A stretch of DNA of 64,000 nt from Rhodobacter ferrooxidans (GTDB lineage Bacteria; Pseudomonadota; Alphaproteobacteria; Rhodobacterales; Rhodobacteraceae), in NCBI RefSeq assembly GCF_000176015.1, contig NZ_ACYY01000010.1, positions 59,594 through 123,593 of the forward strand, given 5' to 3'. Position 1 is the first letter of the stretch. Each line of letters opens with the position of its first letter. Below, in pieces: positions 8,452 to 16,096 of this stretch. The notes under the pieces are model-generated. The model did not search any database. It had not been told where the DNA came from and saw only the letters and a program-made list of their open reading frames with translations. A program made the translations under genes and the position numbers.

Positions 8452-8790
8452 TCAGGCCTTGGGGGGCAGACAGACCACCGACCGCGTCAGGAACCGCCGC
8501 TCGCGGCCATTGTCCAGACTGAACATGCCGCCGCGGCCCTTGACCACGTCGATCACCAGATCGGTGTGCTTCCACACCTCATACTGCGACCCGGAGATAT
8601 AGAACGGCATGCCGCCAATCGTGCCCAGTTGCACATCGCCGTCACCGATCAGAAAATCGCCCTGCGCATAGCACATCGGCGAAGACCCGTCGCAGCAGCC
8701 GCCCGACTGGTGAAACAATACCGGCCCATGCTCTGCCACGATCTCGGCCAGCAAGTCCAAAGCCGCCGGAGTCGCCGTCACCTTTTCCAT
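8452..8790 (-). CDS. DUF779-family protein
   Basis: 112-residue small protein of the DUF779 family, often encoded beside acetaldehyde dehydrogenases in proteobacteria, as here. The Cys-rich motif GGCCDGSSPMC (about residues 30-40) could bind a metal or react with aldehydes; this is speculation. No signal peptide or membrane segment. I start it at the ATG at 8790 (MEKVTATPAAL); a TTG 18 bp further upstream lies inside the dispersed element and is less likely. It follows the aldehyde dehydrogenase on the same strand, 64 bp downstream across a hairpin and repeat copy B, so its expression level may be reduced relative to that gene. Confidence 0.8.
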   Translation of the reverse strand: MEKVTATPAALDLLAEIVAEHGPVLFHQSGGCCDGSSPMCYAQGDFLIGDGDVQLGTIGGMPFYISGSQYEVWKHTDLVIDVVKGRGGMFSLDNGRERRFLTRSVVCLPPKA

Positions 8791-8846
8791 CGTTTCATCT
8801 GTTCCCAAATATCCTCGGGGGGTGTGGGGGGCAGACAGCCCCCCAC
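8791..8846. repeat. dispersed composite intergenic element, copy B
   Basis: Read on the minus strand, just after the aldehyde dehydrogenase stop: a perfect 9-bp hairpin (GTGGGGGGC stem, 5-nt loop, 8824-8846), then a C-run and GAGGATATTTGGGAACAG with an ATGAAACG tail (8791-8822). The hairpin looks like a terminator or mRNA 3' stabiliser for the dehydrogenase transcript. The tail runs directly into the DUF779 start codon. Confidence 0.75.
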
Positions 8847-8854
8847 GTCTTCGC

Positions 8855-10372
8855 TCAGAAAAAGCCCAGCTTCTTCGGGCTGTAGCTGACCAGCATGTTC
8901 TTGGTCTGCTGATAATGCCCCAGCATCATCAGATGGTTCTCGCGCCCGATCCCCGACTGTTTGTAGCCGCCAAAGGCCGCATGCGCCGGATAGGCGTGAT
9001 AGCAGTTGGTCCAGACCCGCCCGGCCTTGATGGCGCGGCCAAAGCGGTAACAGGTGTTGGCATCGCGGCTCCACACCCCGGCGCCCAGACCATAGAGGGT
9101 GTCATTGGCGATGCTCAGCGCCTCTTCGTCGTCCTTGAAGGTGGTCACCGACACCACCGGGCCAAAGATTTCCTCCTGGAACACCCGCATCTTGTTGTGG
9201 CCCTTGAACACCGTCGGCTTGACATAGAACCCGTCGGCCAACCCGCCCGGCATCACGTTGCGCTCGCCGCCCGCCAGCACTTGCGCGCCTTCCTGACGGC
9301 CGATGTCGAAATAGGACAGGATCTTTTCCAGTTGTTCCGAAGACGCCTGCGCCCCCAGCATGGTGTTCGGGTCCAAGGGGTCGCCCTGCACGATGGCCGC
9401 CACCCGCTTCAACGCCCGCTCCATGAAGCGGTCATAGATCGATTCGTGAATCAGCGCGCGCGACGGGCAGGTGCAGACCTCGCCCTGGTTCAGCGCGAAC
9501 ATCACAAAACCTTCGATGGCCTTGTCGAGGAAATCGTCATCCTCGGCGCAGACATCCTTGAAGAAGATGTTGGGGCTCTTGCCGCCCAGTTCCAGCGTCA
9601 CCGGAATCAGGTTCTGGCTGGCGTATTGCATGATCAGACGGCCCGTCGTGGTCTCGCCGGTAAAGGCCACCTTGGCGACGCGGTTCGAGGTGGCCAGCGG
9701 CTTGCCCGCCTCCAGACCAAAGCCGTTGACCACGTTCAGAACCCCTGCGGGCAGCAGATCGGCAATCAACCCGACCAGCAGCAGGATCGAGGCCGGGGTC
9801 TGCTCGGCCGGTTTCAGCACGATGCAGTTGCCCGCGGCCAGCGCCGGCGCCAGTTTCCACACCGCCATCAGCAGCGGAAAGTTCCACGGGATGATCTGCG
9901 CCACAACGCCCAGTGGCTCGTGGAAGTGATAGGCCACGGTGTCGTTGTCGATCTCCGAAAGCCGACCCTCCTGCGCCCGGATGGCGCCTGCGAAATAGCG
10001 GAAATGGTCGATGGCCAGCGGCAGGTCGGCATGCGTGGTCTCGCGGATCGGCTTGCCGTTGTCCCAGGTCTCGGCGGTGGCCAGCAGCGCCAGGTTCTCC
10101 TCCATCCGGTCGGCAATCTTGTTCAGGATGATCGCGCGGGTGGCCACCGAGGTGCGGCCCCAGGCGTCTTTGGCGGCGTGGGCAGCGTCAAGGGCTGCCT
10201 CGACATCGGCGGCATCCGACCGCGCCACTTCGCAGATCACATGGCCGGTCACCGGCGAGGTGTTGTCGAAATAGCGCCCGGCTTTCGGGGCCACCCAGTT
10301 GCCGCCGATGAAGTTGTCATAGCGCTTGGGAAACGGCGAGGCGACGGACGTGAAATAGGCGATCTTGGTCAT
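8855..10372 (-). CDS. NAD-dependent aldehyde dehydrogenase (acetaldehyde type)
   Basis: 505-residue cytoplasmic aldehyde dehydrogenase of the ExaC/AcoD/AldB branch, probably oxidising acetaldehyde or similar short aldehydes to acids. Catalytic Glu261 lies in LELGGKSPN and the nucleophile Cys300 in NQGEVCTC; the NAD-binding segment includes [21 protein letters not shown] (162-182). The start at 10372 ([10 protein letters not shown]) follows an excellent AAGGAGGA site; upstream in-frame sequence is non-coding. The neighbours support the call: a DUF779 gene follows and an AcoR-like regulator precedes on the same strand, with a 20-bp inverted repeat in the gap between regulator and dehydrogenase. 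The exact substrate cannot be read from sequence. Confidence 0.9.
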   Translation of the reverse strand: MTKIAYFTSVASPFPKRYDNFIGGNWVAPKAGRYFDNTSPVTGHVICEVARSDAADVEAALDAAHAAKDAWGRTSVATRAIILNKIADRMEENLALLATAETWDNGKPIRETTHADLPLAIDHFRYFAGAIRAQEGRLSEIDNDTVAYHFHEPLGVVAQIIPWNFPLLMAVWKLAPALAAGNCIVLKPAEQTPASILLLVGLIADLLPAGVLNVVNGFGLEAGKPLATSNRVAKVAFTGETTTGRLIMQYASQNLIPVTLELGGKSPNIFFKDVCAEDDDFLDKAIEGFVMFALNQGEVCTCPSRALIHESIYDRFMERALKRVAAIVQGDPLDPNTMLGAQASSEQLEKILSYFDIGRQEGAQVLAGGERNVMPGGLADGFYVKPTVFKGHNKMRVFQEEIFGPVVSVTTFKDDEEALSIANDTLYGLGAGVWSRDANTCYRFGRAIKAGRVWTNCYHAYPAHAAFGGYKQSGIGRENHLMMLGHYQQTKNMLVSYSPKKLGFF

Positions 10373-10394
10373 GGGGTCCTCCTCCAAGGATGAT

Positions 10395-10410
10395 GCCGCA
10401 GGCCTGCGGC
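10395..10410. promoter_or_regulatory. perfect 16-bp palindrome upstream of aldehyde dehydrogenase
   Basis: GCCGCAGGCCTGCGGC is a gapless perfect palindrome 22 bp upstream of the dehydrogenase ATG, between the likely promoter and the ribosome-binding site. It could be an operator or a 5'-UTR structure; no family is recognised. Confidence 0.4.
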
Positions 10411-10477
10411 GTCTGAAGGGAAGTCTGGCGCATTGGCCGGGCCTGTCACCCCGGCCGCGGCAAGCGGTGCCCGCGAT

Positions 10478-10497
10478 GTGTCGCAAGCCTGCGACAC
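10478..10497. promoter_or_regulatory. inverted repeat, candidate operator of the AcoR-like regulator
   Basis: Half-sites GTGTCGCA and TGCGACAC are perfectly complementary across a 4-bp spacer (AGCC). The site lies 106 bp upstream of the aldehyde dehydrogenase start and 20 bp past the stop of the regulator gene. A single TTGTCGCA half-site also occurs upstream of the regulator near 11538. Position and symmetry suggest an activator site for the GAF-Fis regulator encoded next door. Confidence 0.6.
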
Positions 10498-10516
10498 TTT
10501 GACCCTGTGGCTGTGG

Positions 10517-11470
10517 TCAGGCCCGCGGCGTCGGCCCCAGCTTGCGGTGAAAGGTGGCGCGGCTGATGCCCAGCGCCCGGGCTGCGGCGGAAACATTGCC
10601 CCCCGCCCGCGCCAGTGCGCGCGACAGCACGGCGCGTTCGGCCTGATCCAGCGTTTCCGGCCCGCCCTGCTCCAGCAGGTCGGCAGCCGGCCGTGGGCTG
10701 GCCGCCAGATCGCCGCTCAGGCCCAGCAGCATGCGCGCCCCCCGGGTGGCACCGATCACCAGATCGTCGCTGTCCACCGCCAGCAGTGCCCCCGCCGCCC
10801 GGTCTGCCCCCGGCACCAGCAGGATGCGGGCGCGACCATAGGCGGCCCGGAACGCCTCGGCCTCGATCCGCCGCGCGGCTTCGGCCACGGAATGTGAAAT
10901 CAGCCCGGCAAAGGCCTCGGTCAGATCGGCGCGGCAACTGGAGACATCCAGCGCGCCGCACAATTGCCCCTGCGGGTCATAAACCGGCGCCGTCATGCAA
11001 CTGAGCACGGTATTGCGGGCCAGAAAATGCTGGTCGCGGTGGATGGTCACGGCACGCTGTTCGGCCAGACAGGTGCCGATGCCGTTGGTGCCTTCCTGCG
11101 CCTCGGACCAAAGAGTGCCGGTCCACAAGCCCCAATCCTCGAAGGTCGGGTCATCCACGGGCGCGCCGCGGCGGTCCAGCGGCACGCCGTCACGGTCGGC
11201 CAGCAGCACGCAGCAGCCGACGCCCCCCACCGCCTGAAACAGCCTGTCAAGGCTTGGCCCGGCGGCGCGGATCATCGGCTCCATCCGCTCCCGCGCCTGC
11301 GCCAGTTCCGCCGCGGTCATCCGTTCCGGCGGGATGCGCTTTTCCGGGTCCAGCTTGTGCAACCGCGCCGACCGGCTCCATGACGCCACCAGCGGCGAGC
11401 GTGCCGCGGCATGGCCGGAAATGGCTGCCGCGATGACGTGCGAATGGGTATAGCCCGCAGCGCGGCGCAT
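10517..11470 (-). CDS. AcoR-like GAF/Fis-HTH transcriptional regulator without AAA+ domain
   Basis: 317-residue regulator. The N-terminal part resembles the sensory half of AcoR: SHVIAAAISGHAAARSPLVASWSRS, then a GAF-like region (about 60-200) with GVPLDRRG and EGTNGIGTCLAEQ. The C-terminus is a Fis-type HTH (GGNVSAAARALGISRATFHRKLG, about 287-309). The sigma-54-interacting AAA+ domain normally between these two is absent: no Walker A and no GAFTGA. It therefore probably acts on sigma-70 promoters or as a repressor. Start at 11470 follows GGGAGGAG. It lies 144 bp upstream of the aldehyde dehydrogenase and is its likely regulator. Confidence 0.85.
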   Translation of the reverse strand: MRRAAGYTHSHVIAAAISGHAAARSPLVASWSRSARLHKLDPEKRIPPERMTAAELAQARERMEPMIRAAGPSLDRLFQAVGGVGCCVLLADRDGVPLDRRGAPVDDPTFEDWGLWTGTLWSEAQEGTNGIGTCLAEQRAVTIHRDQHFLARNTVLSCMTAPVYDPQGQLCGALDVSSCRADLTEAFAGLISHSVAEAARRIEAEAFRAAYGRARILLVPGADRAAGALLAVDSDDLVIGATRGARMLLGLSGDLAASPRPAADLLEQGGPETLDQAERAVLSRALARAGGNVSAAARALGISRATFHRKLGPTPRA

Positions 11471-11596
11471 GGTTCTCCTCCCTTGCTGCGGTTCCCCCCG
11501 CGCGGTGACTTGCGCCACTCTGCGGTCAGAATAGACGAATTGTCGCAGCTTGGGCGAGAACTAACTTTCCTGTGGTTGCAACAGGATCGCCGGACC

Positions 11597-11803
11597 TCAG
11601 TCCTTGCCGATCATCACATCCGAGGCTTTGACCACTGCATAGGCCGCCTCGCCGACTTTCAGCCCAAGCTCTTTCACCGCCTCGTTGGTGATCGCCGCGG
11701 TGACGATGGTGCCGCCGACGCTGATGCGGACATGGCTGGTGACGGTGCCGGTGACAATCTCGGTCACGGTGCCGGGCAGGACGTTGCGGGCGCTGAGTTT
11801 CAT
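11597..11803 (-). CDS. mop: molbindin (single Mop/TOBE domain)
   Basis: 68-residue stand-alone Mop domain protein that binds and stores molybdate as an oligomer. The sequence is a canonical TOBE/Mop repeat: MKLSARNVLPGTVTEIVTGT, a central V-rich beta segment with TIVTAAIT, and AYAVVKASDVMIGKD at the end. Start at 11803 follows a TCCT-complement SD (AGGAGAACCC). It is divergent from modE-modABC, and an imperfect Mo-box overlaps its promoter region. Because the adjacent ModE lacks its own Mop domains, this protein may also act as the molybdate sensor in trans, which is inference. Confidence 0.92.
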   Translation of the reverse strand: MKLSARNVLPGTVTEIVTGTVTSHVRISVGGTIVTAAITNEAVKELGLKVGEAAYAVVKASDVMIGKD

Positions 11804-11821
11804 CGGGTTCTCCTGGGTTTG

Positions 11822-11845
11822 CGTTAGGTATGAACGAACATAACG
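11822..11845. promoter_or_regulatory. Mo-box upstream of mop
   Basis: CGTTAGGT and ACATAACG arms (one mismatch) flank an 8-bp spacer, 18 bp upstream of the mop start. The right arm is identical to that of the perfect Mo-box upstream of modA, so one protein, presumably ModE, should bind both. Confidence 0.65.
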
Positions 11846-11951
11846 CAGGGTTTTCGCCGCTGCCAAGCGCAAACCGCCCGGCGCTTGCCGCAACAGTCGC
11901 TGCGCCATGAAGGCGCTTGCAAATCGGGCATATCGGCGGAACATTCGGGCG

Positions 11952-12317
11952 ATGGAAGAACAATCCCCGCCGCACCTGCGGCTTAAACTGCGCATCCTGT
12001 TCGGCGAGGCGATGCTTGGCCCGGGCAAGGCAGACCTGCTGGCATTGATCCGCGATACCGGCTCGATTTCGCAAGCCGCGCGGCAGATGCAGATGAGCTA
12101 CAAGCGGGCCTGGATGCTGGTCGAGGAATTGAACGCCATGTTCCGGGTGCCGCTGGTGGAAAGCCTGCGTGGCGGGGCGCATGGTGGCGGCGCGCGGCTG
12201 ACCGAAACCGGGGCCGAAGTGCTGGCGCTGTATCGCAGTTTCGAGGCACGGTCCGCGCAAGCGCCTGAAATTGCGGCATTGCAGGCGCTGGCTGGCGATA
12301 TTTCCGGCGGGAAATAA
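11952..12317 (+). CDS. modE: ModE-family regulator, DNA-binding domain only
   Basis: 121-residue winged-HTH protein of the ModE N-terminal (LysR-like) class: LRLKLRILFGEAMLGPGKADLL then the HTH TGSISQAARQMQMSYKRAWMLVEELN (about 38-63), with a wing near GGAHGGGARLTETG. Full ModE is about 260 residues because of two C-terminal molybdate-binding Mop domains; these are missing here and no frameshifted remnant is visible before modA. I prefer the ATG at 11952 (MEEQSPPHLRL); an ATG at 11907 would add 15 basic residues. Followed by modABC, 67 bp downstream, with the stronger Mo-box in that gap. Confidence 0.88.
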   Translation: MEEQSPPHLRLKLRILFGEAMLGPGKADLLALIRDTGSISQAARQMQMSYKRAWMLVEELNAMFRVPLVESLRGGAHGGGARLTETGAEVLALYRSFEARSAQAPEIAALQALAGDISGGK

Positions 12318-12343
12318 CGTTGCAATGCCGGGCGAATCGCGCT

Positions 12344-12365
12344 GTTATGTTCGGCGAAACATAAC
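12344..12365. promoter_or_regulatory. Mo-box upstream of modA
   Basis: Perfect inverted repeat GTTATGTT / AACATAAC with a 6-bp spacer (CGGCGA), 19 bp upstream of the modA ATG. This position would allow a ModE protein to block modABC transcription when molybdate is plentiful. Arms match those of known alphaproteobacterial Mo-boxes in general form. Confidence 0.8.
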
Positions 12366-12384
12366 GCTTTGCGAAGGACACCCC

Positions 12385-13146
12385 ATGCTGCATCTGACCC
12401 GCCGTGCCACGTTCGCCCTTGCGCTGCTTGCCCTGCCCGCCACCGCGCAAGCCGATGAAGCCCTTGTGGCGGTTGCCGCCAACTTTGCCGGTGCCGCCGA
12501 GGCGATTTCAGCCGAATTCACCAGGGAAACCGGCCATACGCTGACGCTGACCACCGGTGCCACCGGCAAGCTTTACGCCCAGATCGCCGAAGGTGCGCCG
12601 TTCGACGTGATGCTGTCCGCCGATGCCAAGACCCCGGCGAAGATCGAGAAGGAAACGCTGGGTGTGGCGGGCAGCAGCTTTACCTATGCCATCGGCAAGC
12701 TGGCGCTGTGGAGCCCGGATGCCGGTCGCATCGGTGCCGATCCCAAAGCCGCGCTGACCGACCCCGCCACCCTGTTCATCGCCATCGCCAATCCCGAACT
12801 GGCGCCCTATGGCCTGGCTGCACAGGAAACCCTGCAATCGCTGGGCCTGTGGGACGCGGTGCAACCGAAGATCGTGCTGGGCGAAAATATCGGTCAGGCG
12901 CAAAGTCTGGCGCAAAGCGGGGCGGCGCAACTGGCGTTCGTCGCCGCTTCGGCGGTGCGTGTGCCGGGGGCTGAAATGATGGGTTCCGCCTGGGAAGTGC
13001 CGCAAGAGCTGTTCACGCCGATCCGGCAGGATACGATTTTGCTGAACCATGGTGCGGAAAATGCTGCGGCACTGGCCTTCATGCAGTATCTGCAAGGGGC
13101 AAAGGCCCGCGAGATCACGCAAAGCTTCGGATATGGCATCGAATAA
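12385..13146 (+). CDS. modA: molybdate ABC transporter substrate-binding protein ModA
   Basis: 253-residue periplasmic molybdate/tungstate-binding protein. Residues 1-21 form a signal peptide ending in ATAQA. Family motifs are VAVAANFAGAAEAISAEF (about 26-43), TTGATGKLYAQIAEGAPFDVMLSAD (about 54-78), and a late NHGAENAAALAFMQYL segment. Start at 12385 follows GAAGGAC. It heads modABC; modB starts 3 bp after its stop. Molybdenum supplied here would serve molybdopterin enzymes such as xanthine dehydrogenase, upstream of the urate pathway in this window, and the molybdopterin oxidoreductase remnant at the right edge. Confidence 0.94.
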   Translation: MLHLTRRATFALALLALPATAQADEALVAVAANFAGAAEAISAEFTRETGHTLTLTTGATGKLYAQIAEGAPFDVMLSADAKTPAKIEKETLGVAGSSFTYAIGKLALWSPDAGRIGADPKAALTDPATLFIAIANPELAPYGLAAQETLQSLGLWDAVQPKIVLGENIGQAQSLAQSGAAQLAFVAASAVRVPGAEMMGSAWEVPQELFTPIRQDTILLNHGAENAAALAFMQYLQGAKAREITQSFGYGIE

Positions 13147-13149
13147 CGC

Positions 13150-13827
13150 ATGGATATCCCGGACCTCGCCCCGCTTGCCCTGACGCTTAAGCTGGCGGCG
13201 ATCGTCACCCTGGTGCTGCTGCTGATCGGCACGCCGATTGCGTGGTGGCTGGCCTTCACCCGCAGCCGCCTGAAACCGGTGGCCGAGGCGCTGACGGCGC
13301 TGCCGCTGGTGTTGCCGCCCACCGTGCTGGGGTTCTATCTGCTGGTGATGCTCAGCCCGAAGTCGCCGCTTGGCGGGGCGTGGTTCAGCATGACCGGCAG
13401 CACGCTGACCTTTTCCTTCCTTGGCCTCGTGGTCGGCTCGGTGATCTACTCGCTGCCCTTCACCGTGCAGCCCCTGCAAGCGGCGTTCGAGGCGGTTGGC
13501 CCTGGCCCGCTGGAGGCCGCGGCGATGCTGCGCGCCGGGCCCTTCGACCGGTTTCGGTCTGTGGCGGCACCGATGGCGGCCCGCGGGTTCCTGACCGCCT
13601 CGGTGCTGACCTTTGCGCATACGCTGGGCGAGTTTGGCGTGGTCTTGATGCTGGGTGGCAATATTCCGGGCAAGACCAAGGTGATTTCCATCGCCATCTA
13701 TGAACAGGTCGAAACCCTGCAATATGCGCAGGCGCATGTGCTGTCCGCCGGGCTCTTGGTGTTTTCGTTTCTGGTGCTGCTGCTGGTCTATACGATCAAC
13801 CGCCGCTTTCCGCTGGTGGCCGGATGA
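13150..13827 (+). CDS. modB: molybdate ABC transporter permease ModB
   Basis: 225-residue inner-membrane permease, with five or six hydrophobic spans. The EAA-type cytoplasmic loop that docks on ModC is AAMLRAGPFDRFRSVAAPMAARG (about 126-148), and TALPLVLPPTVLGFYLLVML is the usual ModB/CysT-type segment. Starts 3 bp after modA and overlaps the modC start by 4 bp. Confidence 0.94.
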   Translation: MDIPDLAPLALTLKLAAIVTLVLLLIGTPIAWWLAFTRSRLKPVAEALTALPLVLPPTVLGFYLLVMLSPKSPLGGAWFSMTGSTLTFSFLGLVVGSVIYSLPFTVQPLQAAFEAVGPGPLEAAAMLRAGPFDRFRSVAAPMAARGFLTASVLTFAHTLGEFGVVLMLGGNIPGKTKVISIAIYEQVETLQYAQAHVLSAGLLVFSFLVLLLVYTINRRFPLVAG

Positions 13828-14918
13828 CCGGGGTGTTGCGGGTTGACGTGAAACTGCAACTCGGGGCGTTTGCGCTGGACGTGGCGCAGGATTTCGCGCT
13901 TTCCGGGGTGACGGCGCTGTTTGGCCGCTCCGGCTCGGGCAAAAGCACCTTGCTGCGGGTGATTGCCGGGCTGGAGGGCCGGGCTGCGGGCGATGTGGTG
14001 ATGGCGGGGCAGGTCTGGCAGGGGGCCGCCTGGATACCGCCCGAGCGCCGCGGCATCGGCTATGTGTTTCAGGACGCACGGTTTTTCCCGCATCTGAGCG
14101 TGCGGGGCAATCTGGAGTTTGCCCATGCCCGCGCCCGTGGCCTTGGAGGCCCGGGGCTGGACGAGGTTGCCACGGCGCTTGACCTTGGCCCGCTTTTGGA
14201 CCGTCGCCCCGCTGCCCTGTCGGGGGGCGAAAAGCAGCGCGTCGCCATTGGCCGCGCCCTTTTGACCGCGCCGCGCATCCTGTTGCTGGACGAACCGCTT
14301 GCCGCACTGGACGAGGCGCGCAAGGCCGAGATCCTGCCCTATATCGAACGGCTGCGCGATCAGGCCGGGGTGCCGATCCTTTACGTCAGTCATTCGGTGG
14401 CCGAGGTGGCCCGGCTGGCGCAACAGGTGGTGGTGCTGCAGGACGGTCGGGTGCTGCGTGCCGGTGGCGTGCAGGAAGTGCTGGCCGACCCGCAGGCGGT
14501 GCCCTTCCTTGGCCCGCGCGAGGCCGGGGCGCTGCTTGGCGCGGTGGTGGCGGCGCAGGACTCCGACGGGCTGACCCGGCTGGAAACCGGCGCCGGGCCG
14601 CTGTGGGTGGCGCGGATCGGTGCCGCCATCGGCAGCCGCCTGCAACTGCGCATCCACGCGCAGGACGTGATCCTGTCGCGCAGCCGGCCCGAGGGGCTAT
14701 CGGCGCTGAACATCCTGCCCGCCACCGTGACCGCGGTGCAGTTGGAGGATGATCACGGCGCCACCGTGCAACTGCGGGCGGGCGATGACCTTCTGTTGGC
14801 CCGTCTGACCCGCAGGTCCGTCGCGGCGCTGGAACTGGCACCGGGGGTGGCGGTTTATGCGGTGGTGAAATCGGTGGCGGTGGCGCAGGGCGACGTGGCG
14901 GGCGCTCAGCCGCGCTGA
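13824..14918 (+). CDS. modC: molybdate ABC transporter ATP-binding protein ModC
   Basis: 364-residue ATPase driving molybdate import. Walker A GRSGSGKST near residue 33, signature ALSGGEKQRVAIGRALL near 133, Walker B ILLLDEPLAALD, and a C-terminal TOBE/Mop domain (about 290-360, LNILPATVTAVQLEDDHGATVQL) that binds molybdate and can trans-inhibit transport. Its last 13 bp overlap the 3' end of the convergent MFS gene, so no bidirectional terminator fits between them. Confidence 0.94.
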   Translation: MTGVLRVDVKLQLGAFALDVAQDFALSGVTALFGRSGSGKSTLLRVIAGLEGRAAGDVVMAGQVWQGAAWIPPERRGIGYVFQDARFFPHLSVRGNLEFAHARARGLGGPGLDEVATALDLGPLLDRRPAALSGGEKQRVAIGRALLTAPRILLLDEPLAALDEARKAEILPYIERLRDQAGVPILYVSHSVAEVARLAQQVVVLQDGRVLRAGGVQEVLADPQAVPFLGPREAGALLGAVVAAQDSDGLTRLETGAGPLWVARIGAAIGSRLQLRIHAQDVILSRSRPEGLSALNILPATVTAVQLEDDHGATVQLRAGDDLLLARLTRRSVAALELAPGVAVYAVVKSVAVAQGDVAGAQPR

Positions 14919-16096
14919 CGGTCGGCCAGCAGCAGCGCCGCCCCGCCCGCCAAAGCAATCGCCCCGCCCAAGCCTGCCGCGAGAACATGGTGGCCGTTGC
15001 TGGCGGCAAAGGCCAGCGCGCAGAAACTGTCGGCGGTCACCTTCTGCAACGCCATCAGCGACGACCCGGCGCCGGGCCGGTTGGCCATCAGATCCTGCAA
15101 GTAGGCAATCGGCAGGGTCAGCGTCGCCGCCCCGCCAAGCCCCGCCACCAGCGGCAGCAACCACACCGCCGGACTGCCCGCCAGCAGCGGCAGCAGGATC
15201 AGAAAACTGGCATAAACCGTGCCGCCCGCCGCAATCAGCACGCTGCGCCGCCAGCGCCGCGTCACCAGCGGCAAGGCCAGCATGAACGGCACCTCGCACC
15301 CCGCGACCAGCCCGACAAACAGCGCCACATCGCTGGCATCCCGCCCCGGTGTTGCCGAAAACACCAGCGAGATCAGCACCATATACAGCGCCGATGCCGA
15401 GGTGATCGCCCCCAGCGCCACCAGCCGCGTCAGCACCTTTGGCCGGGCAATCTCGTGCAAGGACTGCCGCAGGTTCAGCCCCGAGGGCGCATCCTGCCAG
15501 CTTGTCGCGCCATCGCGCGGCCATCGCCGCAGCACCAGCCCCAGCAGCAAGACCCCCGCCACCGCCGCCGTCCAGTAGATCGCCATCACATCGACGCCCG
15601 CCTTGAACACCAGCGACCAGACCGTCAGCACCACCACAAAGGTCAGCGACAGCGCCGCCCGCAGGCTGGCCAGGATCGCATCGCGCTGGGCGGGCATCTC
15701 GGCGCAGGCCAGTTTTGCCAGCGCGAACGCCTGGCCGTAAAGGCTTGTCGAAACGGGAAGCAGAATGGCGTGGCACATGATCAGGCTGGCAGGCCCCGGC
15801 GCCAGCAGCATCAGCGAGGGCCCGATCACCGTGGTGGCGGCAGTCAGCGCCGCAATCTGCCGGCGGTTGCTGCGCTGATCGGTCACGATCCCCGCCGTAA
15901 CCGACGCCGTCACCGCCAGCACCGAGGCGCACAGCAGCACCAGCGCATAGGCATTGCCGCTGAACCCCACCCGCTCGATCGCCACCAGCGACTGATAGGG
16001 GAACAGCGAGGCATTGACCGCGCCGATCAGCAGCATCGCGCCGCCGATCAGCCGCAGGGTCGGGTGGCGGGCAATGGTGGCAAGCGGGGTCAGCAT
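14906..16096 (-). CDS. MFS transporter, SET-like sugar efflux type
   Basis: 396-residue major facilitator protein with about 12 membrane spans and a short basic loop (VTDQRSNRRQIAAL, about 72-85) in the position of the MFS motif A. Similarity in length and style is to the sugar efflux transporter branch, but the substrate is unknown. Its ATG directly follows the TAA of the FAD oxidoreductase gene (TAAATG), so the two are surely co-transcribed and probably act on the same metabolite, with the transporter handling the hydroxy acid or its precursor. That link is inferred. Confidence 0.75.
   Translation of the reverse strand: MLTPLATIARHPTLRLIGGAMLLIGAVNASLFPYQSLVAIERVGFSGNAYALVLLCASVLAVTASVTAGIVTDQRSNRRQIAALTAATTVIGPSLMLLAPGPASLIMCHAILLPVSTSLYGQAFALAKLACAEMPAQRDAILASLRAALSLTFVVVLTVWSLVFKAGVDVMAIYWTAAVAGVLLLGLVLRRWPRDGATSWQDAPSGLNLRQSLHEIARPKVLTRLVALGAITSASALYMVLISLVFSATPGRDASDVALFVGLVAGCEVPFMLALPLVTRRWRRSVLIAAGGTVYASFLILLPLLAGSPAVWLLPLVAGLGGAATLTLPIAYLQDLMANRPGAGSSLMALQKVTADSFCALAFAASNGHHVLAAGLGGAIALAGGAALLLADRQRG

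Noticed and set aside
10373..10477. GGGCACCGCTTGCC as a sigma-54 promoter for the aldehyde dehydrogenase
   Set aside because: Distance between the GG and GC elements is 8 rather than 10 bp, and the regulator lacks the AAA+ domain needed for sigma-54 activation.
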